From: Saprospiraceae bacterium
Lineage (GTDB): Bacteria > Bacteroidota > Bacteroidia > Chitinophagales > Saprospiraceae
DNA: 41,095 nucleotides
Assembly (NCBI GenBank): GCA_020631355.1
Contig: JAHDHL010000020.1
Coordinates: forward strand, 1 to 41,095
Reading direction: 5' to 3'
The notes under the pieces are model-generated. The model was not told the origin of the DNA and searched no databases. It saw only the letters and a program-made list of their open reading frames with translations. A program made the position numbers and the translations under genes. Shown here piece after piece: positions 1 through 7,082 of this stretch (its first letter is position 1; every line of letters starts with the position of its first letter).

Positions 1-28
1 TTCATTATTCATTATTCATTATTCATTC
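1..28. repeat. Tandem 7-bp repeat (TTCATTA, about 4 copies)
   Basis: The window opens with three perfect TTCATTA units (1-7, 8-14, 15-21) and a fourth unit with one change (22-28, TTCATTC). The tract may continue upstream of the window. It ends 13 bases before the ATG of the Ro60-like gene, so it lies in that gene's promoter or leader region. A 7-bp unit is not a multiple of three and sits outside the coding sequence, so copy-number change would alter spacing rather than reading frame. Confidence 0.85.
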
Positions 29-41
29 CCAATAAAATCCC

Positions 42-1496
42 ATGTCAAAATTCAATATCAATAAAACAACCAAGACTCGTAACCGAGCAGGTGGAGAAGC
101 ATACAAGCAAACACCAGAAATGCAATTGGCCTCTATTATGTTGACCAATTTTGCCCAGGATCAATTTTACCGTAAATCAAATGATACATTCAAGGAATTG
201 AAAGAATTATTGGCTAAGGTAGATGCATCATTCGCTGCAAAGGCAGCCATCTATGCCAGAAAGCAATTCCATATGCGTTCCATTACCCATGTGATGGGAG
301 CCGAGCTAGCGAAGCATACTTCTGGCCAATCATGGGCCAAGGCCTTTTATGAACAATTGATTGTTCGTCCGGATGATATGTTGGAGATTGCTGCCTACTA
401 CTTCGGCAAAGGAAATAAGACGATGCCTAATGCAATGAAGAAAGGATTTGCTGCTGCATTCGACCAGTTTGATGGATACCAATTGGCAAAATACCGAGGG
501 GAGAACAAAACAGTCAAGTTGATTGATTTGGTCAATTTGGTACACCCGGTTCCGACCCAAAGGAATGCCAAGGCTTTGCAGGATTTGGTGAATGGTACAC
601 TGAAGAATACGGATACTTGGGAAGCCAAGTTGACAGAAGCAGGTAAGACATCCCAAACCAAGGAGGAAAAGGCTGAGAATAAGGCTGCTGCTTGGAGAAA
701 ATTGGTAGAAACCAATAAGTTGGGATACTTCGCCTTGTTGAGGAATTTGAGGAATATTGCCGAGCAATCACCTGATGTCTTGGATAAGGTATTGCTTAGC
801 CTAGTGGATACCAATCGCATCAGGAAAAGTAAGGTGTTGCCATTCCGATTCCTATCTGCATTGGATGCCATTAATGAAGCGAATTTGGATACGCATGCCA
901 GGCGTAAGATTCAGAAAGCCTTGAATGATGCCGTGGAGATAGCCTTGGCTAATGTTCCGGAATTCAAGGGGAACACCTTGGTGGTATTGGATGATTCAGG
1001 CTCCATGACAGGTAAGCGGGGTAAGCAGAAATCCCCTATAGAAATCGGTGCCATCTTCGCAGCTATGCTATACAAGAGTAATGAAGCGGATATGATGCGA
1101 TTCTCTGATGATGCCTCATTCATAAAGCCTTACTTCGGAGATGCTGCCATGACCATAGCCAATGGTTTGATTCAGAATGCCAAGGCTGCAGGAACCAACT
1201 TCCACGCCATTTTCGAAAAGGCAAGAAAAGATTACGATAGGATAATCATCTTGTCCGATATGCAAGGGTGGATGGGTTACAATGCCCCAAAGGATGCTTT
1301 CAAGGAATACAAGAAGCGTTCGGGAGCCAATCCGTACATCTACTCTTTCGATTTGAGTGGATACGGGAGCCTACAGTTTCCCGAGGATAAGGTCTTTGCC
1401 TTGGCTGGATTCAGTGATAAGGTATTTGATTTGATGGCCTTGTTGGAGACAGACCGAAATGCATTGGTCAATGAAATCAATACAATAGAATTATAA
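42..1496 (+). CDS. rsr: TROVE-domain RNA-binding protein (Ro60/Rsr orthologue)
   Basis: This 484-residue protein matches the Ro60 family in length and layout: an N-terminal TROVE (HEAT-repeat) ring over roughly residues 10-300, then a von Willebrand A-like domain. The vWA domain keeps a complete metal-ion-dependent adhesion site: DDSGS at 317-321, T385 in AGTNF, and D406 in LSDM. Ro60 proteins bind Y RNAs and misfolded noncoding RNAs in the cytoplasm and work with exoribonucleases in RNA quality control. Bacterial members often sit near a Y-like RNA gene and rtcB, but only 41 bases upstream are visible and no such gene is in the window. A hairpin terminator follows (1528-1562), so the gene ends its own transcript. 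Family assignment is firm; the RNA partner here is unknown. Confidence 0.93.
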   Translation: MSKFNINKTTKTRNRAGGEAYKQTPEMQLASIMLTNFAQDQFYRKSNDTFKELKELLAKVDASFAAKAAIYARKQFHMRSITHVMGAELAKHTSGQSWAKAFYEQLIVRPDDMLEIAAYYFGKGNKTMPNAMKKGFAAAFDQFDGYQLAKYRGENKTVKLIDLVNLVHPVPTQRNAKALQDLVNGTLKNTDTWEAKLTEAGKTSQTKEEKAENKAAAWRKLVETNKLGYFALLRNLRNIAEQSPDVLDKVLLSLVDTNRIRKSKVLPFRFLSALDAINEANLDTHARRKIQKALNDAVEIALANVPEFKGNTLVVLDDSGSMTGKRGKQKSPIEIGAIFAAMLYKSNEADMMRFSDDASFIKPYFGDAAMTIANGLIQNAKAAGTNFHAIFEKARKDYDRIIILSDMQGWMGYNAPKDAFKEYKKRSGANPYIYSFDLSGYGSLQFPEDKVFALAGFSDKVFDLMALLETDRNALVNEINTIEL

Positions 1497-1527
1497 AAAT
1501 CTAAATAAGGAGGGTTTGATATAGGAG

Positions 1528-1562
1528 TCCCTGCCCAAATTGGGTAGGGATTTCCTATTTTT
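1528..1562 (+). terminator. Rho-independent terminator after rsr
   Basis: An 11-bp inverted repeat (1528-1538 with 1540-1550, TCCCTGCCCAA with TTGGGTAGGGA, one G-U pair) is followed by a T-rich stretch, TTTCCTATTTTT (1551-1562). It sits between the rsr stop and the cutC start, so it probably separates the two transcripts. Confidence 0.75.
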
Positions 1563-1569
1563 GGTGGCA

Positions 1570-2301
1570 ATGAGTCCCTGCCAAGTAGAAATATGTGCCA
1601 ATTCCCTGTTGTCTGCCCAGCATGCAAAGATAGGTGGAGCGGATAGAATTGAGTTGTGTGCCAACCTCCAAATAGGAGGTACGACTCCCTCACATGGACT
1701 TATTGAACAAGTATTATCCCTTGGAATCGAAACCCATGTTCTGATACGTCCCAGAGCAGGGGCTTTTGTGTATTCAGATGAGGAATTCGATGTAATATTA
1801 TCTGATATCCGGTACTGTAGGGAAATGGGATGTTCGGGAGTCGTCATCGGTTTTTTGGATGAATATCATAATGTGGATGTGGAACTTGCGAAAGTTGCCA
1901 TCGATATGGCTTCGGATATGGATGTGACTTTCCACAGGGCATTTGATGGTGTGGATAATCCAATGTTAGCCTTAGAGCAAATCAGGAATTTAGGGTATAA
2001 GCGAATCCTTACCTCAGGATTATCCATGAAAGCTATTGATGGAAAGGATATGCTTCAATCCCTCGTTCAAAAAGCTGATGGTAATATTCAGATTATGGCA
2101 GGTTCAGGAGTGAATTCTTCCAATGTTCGGTCCTTATTCGATATAGGAATAAGACATTTTCATGCCAGTTGTTCCACTGGTAAAAATATAGTTTTTCCCT
2201 CTGGTAACCCCGTTTTACAATCCTTTCATCAGGAACAGACTTTTTCTGATTTGAACCTGATACAGAGATTAGTTGATACCGTACAATCATTTTCAAAATG
2301 A
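1570..2301 (+). CDS. cutC: CutC family protein
   Basis: A 243-residue TIM-barrel protein of the CutC family. Family blocks are visible: GGADRIELC near residue 22, RPRAGAFVYS at 60-69, FHRAFD at 121-126 and RILTSG. CutC was named for copper homeostasis, but the biochemical role is unsettled. I chose the ATG at 1570; an in-frame ATG at 1540 would place the start inside the terminator hairpin. Its TGA overlaps the ATG of the GH2 mannosidase (ATGA, 2298-2301), which implies translational coupling with two glycosidases. That context suggests a role connected to glycan metabolism rather than copper. The family call is secure; the function is inferred. Confidence 0.9.
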   Translation: MSPCQVEICANSLLSAQHAKIGGADRIELCANLQIGGTTPSHGLIEQVLSLGIETHVLIRPRAGAFVYSDEEFDVILSDIRYCREMGCSGVVIGFLDEYHNVDVELAKVAIDMASDMDVTFHRAFDGVDNPMLALEQIRNLGYKRILTSGLSMKAIDGKDMLQSLVQKADGNIQIMAGSGVNSSNVRSLFDIGIRHFHASCSTGKNIVFPSGNPVLQSFHQEQTFSDLNLIQRLVDTVQSFSK

Positions 2302-4772
2302 GAATTTTAACCACATTCTTTTTCTTACTCATCTGTTTGTCTCTTTTCTCACAAAAAGAAAATATTTATCAATCATTGAATGAAAATTGGAAATTTAACT
2401 TCAAGGGGAAATGGTTGGATGCAGAAGTACCGGGAAATAATTATTCTGATTTAATCCGCCATGAAAAAATACCGAATCCATTTGTAGGGACGAATGAGGG
2501 AGAAGTACAATGGGTGAAAAATGAAATATGGGAATATGAATTAGTATTCGATACGGATATTGATTTATGGAATAAAAAGAAAAAGGAATTTATTTTTCAT
2601 GGATTGGATACCTATGCAGAAGTATTTCTGAATAATAAAAAAATATTAGATGCTAATAATCAATTCAGGATTTGGGAAATTGATGTGACAGATATTCTGA
2701 AAGAAAGAAATAATAAATTAAATATTCGATTCTTACCTCCAATTCCTATTGAAAATAAAAAAATAAAAAAACAAGGTTATGAATTACCTGGAGGAACAAG
2801 GACAATGACCCGTAAGGCCGGATTTCATTATGGATGGGATTGGGGGATAACCCTGACGACAGCAGGAATATGGCGAAATGTGGAATTAATAGGTCATGAT
2901 GGATTCCAAATAAAGGATGTTTATATCGAACAGTTGAAGATTGAAAAGGATAAGGCTTTTTTGCAAGCTCATATAGAATATGAAACAACTGTAATTAATC
3001 CTTTCTGTGAATTTATAGTCAACGGTATAAGTCATACTCAATTCATGAATGGGAAAAATGGAAAGGTTATCGTACCATTCGAAATTAATAACCCCAAACT
3101 TTGGTGGCCTGTAGGCCAAGGAACACCCTATTTGTATGAAATCCCAATTGAAGTCATTAGCCAAGGACAGGATTTGTTATATCAATCCAAGGAAAAGGTT
3201 GGTTTGCGCACCGTTGAGTTGGTAACGGATAAGGATAAGCTTGGAAAACAATTTTATTTTAAAATTAATGGCCAGGCACTCTTTATGAAAGGAGCCAATT
3301 ATATTCCTCAGGACAATCTACAGAATCGGGTTACGGAGTCGCACTATAAGCGTTTGTTGCAGGATGTCGTTGATGCCAATATGAATATGATCCGGGTTTG
3401 GGGAGGAGGAATTTATGAGGAAGACCGTTTCTATGAATTGTGTGATTCAATGGGGATTCTTGTCTGGCAGGATTTTATGTTTGCCTGCGCTATGTATCCG
3501 GGTGATAAGGATTATTTGGAGAATGTGAGACAAGAAGCTGTGGATAATATCAAGCGACTTCGAAATCATCCGAGTATTGTTTTATGGTGTGGGAATAATG
3601 AGAATTCCGAGGGCTGGCACAGATGGGGCTGGCAGGATGCATTCAATAGGAAAGAAAAGAAAAAAGTCTGGAAAGCATACAAAAATAATTTCAAGAAGTT
3701 ACTTCCAAGACTTGTTGAAGAACACACCCAACTACCTTATTGGGAATCCTCGCCCCAATTCGGTCGTGGAAATCCCAGGCATCAGTTTGAGGGGGATGCA
3801 CATTATTGGGGTGTTTGGCATGATGCGGAACCCTTTGAGGTATTGGCAGAGAAAGTACCGAGATTTATGAGTGAATTCGGTTTCCAATCCTTTCCTCAGA
3901 TGTCTACCATTATGACCTTTGCCGAAGAAAAGGATTGGTCCCTTGAAAGTGATGTGATGAATGGCCACCAAAAGCATCCGAGAGGCAATAAACTCATTAA
4001 GGAATATATGGAAAGGGATTATAAGGTGCCCTCGGATTTTGAGGATTTTGTTTATGTGAGTCAGGTTCTTCAGGCCGATGGTATGGCATTCGGCCTTTCT
4101 GCACAACGCAGGAACCAACCTTATTGCATGGGAACCCTATATTGGCAGTTGAATGATTGTTGGCCTGTCGCTTCGTGGAGTAGCCGTGATTATTATGGAA
4201 ATTGGAAGGCATTACATTATGCGGCAAGGGATGTTTTTGCTCCCATTGCCTTTTCCTTGGATAAGGATAGTTTGGGATTGGATATATATGTTATTTCGGA
4301 TAAGATTGAGGATATTTCGGATGAAATGCATCTTACGATAATGGATTTTTCAGGCAATGAAATATGGCATGAGACAAAGGATATTGAAGTCCGAGATCAT
4401 TCAAGTAAGAAAGTGTTCAGGTTGGATTGGAAAGCATTGCAGAATTTTGATCCACAGTCAACTTTTATCCAATGTGAATTAAAGAAGAAAAATATAAAAT
4501 CGATTCATTTCTTTGAAAAGACTAAGAACCTGAATTTACCAAAAGGTGAAATAACCGTTAATGTTACAGCCAATGAATTGGGCTTGGAAGTGAAATTGAA
4601 ATCCGAATACCTAATGAAAGATGTGTATATCTACGGGGTGGATGGTAAATATTCCGATAATTATTTTTCCTTATTACCCAATAAGGAAAAAACAATATTT
4701 ATCACAACGGATGCTAGGGGAGAAATTCAATTGCAAATCAATACAATGAATCAGATTCATGAAAAATATTAA
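2298..4772 (+). CDS. Glycoside hydrolase family 2 beta-mannosidase
   Basis: This 824-residue exported enzyme starts with a short hydrophobic signal peptide (about residues 1-18). It follows the GH2 order: sugar-binding jelly roll (about 25-170), immunoglobulin-like domain (about 190-300), then a TIM barrel. The acid/base glutamate is E435 in WCGNNEN and the nucleophile is E526 in FMSEFGFQ. The block YWQLNDCWP, followed by WSSRDYYGNWK, is typical of MANBA-type beta-mannosidases rather than beta-galactosidases. It should release terminal beta-linked mannose, for example from the Man-beta-GlcNAc core of N-glycans or from manno-oligosaccharides, probably in the periplasm. It overlaps cutC by 4 bases upstream and the GH20 gene by 14 bases downstream. 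Confidence 0.92.
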   Translation: MRILTTFFFLLICLSLFSQKENIYQSLNENWKFNFKGKWLDAEVPGNNYSDLIRHEKIPNPFVGTNEGEVQWVKNEIWEYELVFDTDIDLWNKKKKEFIFHGLDTYAEVFLNNKKILDANNQFRIWEIDVTDILKERNNKLNIRFLPPIPIENKKIKKQGYELPGGTRTMTRKAGFHYGWDWGITLTTAGIWRNVELIGHDGFQIKDVYIEQLKIEKDKAFLQAHIEYETTVINPFCEFIVNGISHTQFMNGKNGKVIVPFEINNPKLWWPVGQGTPYLYEIPIEVISQGQDLLYQSKEKVGLRTVELVTDKDKLGKQFYFKINGQALFMKGANYIPQDNLQNRVTESHYKRLLQDVVDANMNMIRVWGGGIYEEDRFYELCDSMGILVWQDFMFACAMYPGDKDYLENVRQEAVDNIKRLRNHPSIVLWCGNNENSEGWHRWGWQDAFNRKEKKKVWKAYKNNFKKLLPRLVEEHTQLPYWESSPQFGRGNPRHQFEGDAHYWGVWHDAEPFEVLAEKVPRFMSEFGFQSFPQMSTIMTFAEEKDWSLESDVMNGHQKHPRGNKLIKEYMERDYKVPSDFEDFVYVSQVLQADGMAFGLSAQRRNQPYCMGTLYWQLNDCWPVASWSSRDYYGNWKALHYAARDVFAPIAFSLDKDSLGLDIYVISDKIEDISDEMHLTIMDFSGNEIWHETKDIEVRDHSSKKVFRLDWKALQNFDPQSTFIQCELKKKNIKSIHFFEKTKNLNLPKGEITVNVTANELGLEVKLKSEYLMKDVYIYGVDGKYSDNYFSLLPNKEKTIFITTDARGEIQLQINTMNQIHEKY

Positions 4773-6951
4773 TTTAATATTCATTTTATTTTTATCCTGT
4801 ATTTTATTTTCCTGTAATCAAGAAAATAAGGTCGAGGAAATTCATTTAATTCCATTGCCTAATAAATTAGAATTAAATGAAAAAGAATTTAATCTAAGTC
4901 AGGATATATTTGTTTCAGGTGATGAAATATTTGAAAATGAACTGGATTATTTAAGCCGGATTTTATCCATTTCCAAATCGGATAATGATGGCGAAATTCA
5001 AATTGAGAAAGTAAGTGATTATTCCGATGAGGAGTTTGATTTATCAATCAATGAAAATGGAATCATCATAAAAGCTACCTATCCCCAAGGAGCAATGCGG
5101 GCCATCCAAACCCTAAGACAAATCCTTCCACCAAATTTTGAAGCCAATCCGATTCAAAATGTAATTCTCCCAACCTTGGCCATACATGATTCACCTCGAT
5201 TTCCTTGGCGGGGTATGTTATTGGATTGTAGTCGCCATTTTATGGAAAAGGAATTTGTAAAGCGATACATAGACTTATTGGCATTACACAAAATGAATAC
5301 CTTACACTGGCACATTACAGATGACCAAGGATGGCGTATAGAAATCAAACAGTATCCCAAACTCACTGAGGTAGGTGCTTGGCGCACCCTCAAGGATGGC
5401 TCCCGATATGGAGGATATTATTCACAGGAAGATATCAGGGAGATTGTAGCCTATGCGCAAGAACGACACATCAATATCGTTCCTGAGATTGAGATGCCCG
5501 GTCACTGCACTGCGGCATTGGCTGCTTATCCTGAATTGGCTTGTACGGATGGTCCCTTCGAAGTGGAAACGGATTGGGGAGTATTCAAGGATATTTACTG
5601 CGTGGGAAAGGATACCGTTTTTGTATTCTTGGAAAATGTTTTGGATGAGGTGATGGAATTGTTTCCCTCTCCCTATATCCATATCGGAGGAGATGAAGTA
5701 CCCAAATTCCGTTGGGAACAATCGGATATATGCCAAGCACTCAAAAAAAGAGAGGGCCTAGAGGATGAACACGAACTCCAGAGTTACTTCATCAAGAGAA
5801 TAGAGAAATACCTCAATGACCACAATCGCCAACTCATTGGTTGGGATGAGATTCTTGAGGGAGGACTGGCACCGTCAGCCATCGTGCAATCCTGGCGGGG
5901 TATGGATGGAGGAATCCATGCAGCCCAAACAGGACACTATGCCATCATGTCCCCCACATCCCACTGTTATTTTGATTATGACTTGGATGCCATTGATATG
6001 AGAAAGGTTTATGCTTTTGACCCGATTCCAGAGGAACTTACAGCAGAACAAGCCCAGTTTATCCTAGGCGGAGAGTGTAATATGTGGTCGGAAAGAGCAC
6101 CTCGGGAATTAGTGGATTCCAAGGTTTTTCCAAGAATCCTAGCTATATCCGAAATCTTTTGGACCAATAAGGACTTACAGGATTACGATCACTTTTATCA
6201 ACGAGTACAAAATCATTATACCCGTTTGGATGCCCTTGGGGTAAACTACGGTTTTGAGGCCGTTCCGATTTCTTCGAATGTTACTTTCAAGGACGGAATA
6301 TTCAATTATGAGTTGGTTTCCACTATCCCGGATGTGCATATCAAGTACAGTTTGGATGGTAAGGGATATGAACGTTATACCAAAGCTTTGCAATTGGATA
6401 AGACCACTCGAATCACTGCTGTGGGCACAAAGAATAATAAGCCTTACGGCGAATACCAACAAACCGTCTATCAATCCTTATCCACTGGAAAAAAGGTCAC
6501 TTATACAGATATTTTTCATGAGAATTATCCCAGTTCAGGAGAGATGGCACTGACAGACGGACTCAAGGGAACATCAAAATTCAGGGATGGATTCTGGCAG
6601 GGATTCTTTGGTGATGATATGGAGGTATCAATGGATTTGGAAGAACCAACTACAATCCAACAAGTGAAGTTGGGAGCCTATCAATATAACCTTTCATGGA
6701 TCATGTTGCCACTTTGGGTAGAAGTACAAGGTTCCGTTGATGGTGAGCAATATGAATTCCTTGGAAAGGGAACACATGATATTTCCCCAAAAAAAGAGGG
6801 ACAGTTTTTTCATGAATTTGATATTCAATTTCCCCAAAAGGAAATAAGATACCTGAAAGTTAAGGCTAAGAATTTCGGAACAATGCCCGAATGGCATCCT
6901 GCATCAGGTGCTGATGCTTGGCTATTTGTGGATGAGATTCAGGTTCACTAG
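4759..6951 (+). CDS. Glycoside hydrolase family 20 beta-N-acetylhexosaminidase (lipoprotein)
   Basis: This 730-residue enzyme carries a lipoprotein signal with lipobox LFSC (C19), so it is probably anchored to a membrane outside the cytoplasm. Order: a GH20b N-terminal domain (about 28-145), the GH20 catalytic barrel (about 150-490) with HWHITDDQGWR and the catalytic pair D312-E313 in HIGGDEVP, a chitobiase-type C-terminal domain, and a discoidin (F5/8 type C)-like domain at the end. It should remove terminal beta-GlcNAc or GalNAc by substrate-assisted catalysis. It starts 14 bases inside the mannosidase gene, so the two are made together; the pair fits stepwise trimming of N-glycan-like or chito/manno-oligosaccharides. 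Confidence 0.93.
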   Translation: MKNINLIFILFLSCILFSCNQENKVEEIHLIPLPNKLELNEKEFNLSQDIFVSGDEIFENELDYLSRILSISKSDNDGEIQIEKVSDYSDEEFDLSINENGIIIKATYPQGAMRAIQTLRQILPPNFEANPIQNVILPTLAIHDSPRFPWRGMLLDCSRHFMEKEFVKRYIDLLALHKMNTLHWHITDDQGWRIEIKQYPKLTEVGAWRTLKDGSRYGGYYSQEDIREIVAYAQERHINIVPEIEMPGHCTAALAAYPELACTDGPFEVETDWGVFKDIYCVGKDTVFVFLENVLDEVMELFPSPYIHIGGDEVPKFRWEQSDICQALKKREGLEDEHELQSYFIKRIEKYLNDHNRQLIGWDEILEGGLAPSAIVQSWRGMDGGIHAAQTGHYAIMSPTSHCYFDYDLDAIDMRKVYAFDPIPEELTAEQAQFILGGECNMWSERAPRELVDSKVFPRILAISEIFWTNKDLQDYDHFYQRVQNHYTRLDALGVNYGFEAVPISSNVTFKDGIFNYELVSTIPDVHIKYSLDGKGYERYTKALQLDKTTRITAVGTKNNKPYGEYQQTVYQSLSTGKKVTYTDIFHENYPSSGEMALTDGLKGTSKFRDGFWQGFFGDDMEVSMDLEEPTTIQQVKLGAYQYNLSWIMLPLWVEVQGSVDGEQYEFLGKGTHDISPKKEGQFFHEFDIQFPQKEIRYLKVKAKNFGTMPEWHPASGADAWLFVDEIQVH

Positions 6952-6956
6952 GCTAG

Positions 6957-6996
6957 GACTTCCTGAGTCGAGGTGTGCATAAGAATTCAGGAAGTC
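6957..6996 (+). terminator. Terminator-like hairpin after the GH20 gene
   Basis: A perfect 10-bp inverted repeat, GACTTCCTGA (6957-6966) with TCAGGAAGTC (6987-6996), encloses a 20-base loop and starts just after the stop codon. The following sequence (ATTTGTCC) is only weakly T-rich, so termination efficiency is uncertain. Confidence 0.55.
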
Positions 6997-7039
6997 ATTT
7001 GTCCATTATCTTAAACTTTTCTCGCTCCCTTTCGTTTCC

Positions 7040-7064
7040 CATTCAATCAGGAAACATTCAATCA
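7040..7064. repeat. Short direct repeat upstream of the T9SS cargo gene
   Basis: CATTCAATCA occurs at 7040-7049 and again at 7055-7064, a 15-base period, 18 bases before the start codon of the gene at 7083. It may be a regulator binding site in the leader or promoter, or chance. No TAnnTTTG element was found in this gap. Confidence 0.5.
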
Positions 7065-7082
7065 ACTCACCAAAAGGGATAA

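Noticed and set aside
1-28. Possible CRISPR or phage-type repeat at the window start
   Set aside because: The unit is only 7 bases with no spacers, so it is a simple tandem repeat.
1556-1563. TATTTTTG before cutC as a -7 promoter element
   Set aside because: It is the T-run of the rsr terminator and lies 7 bases before the ATG; the nearest TTG is only 13 bases upstream, too close for the consensus.
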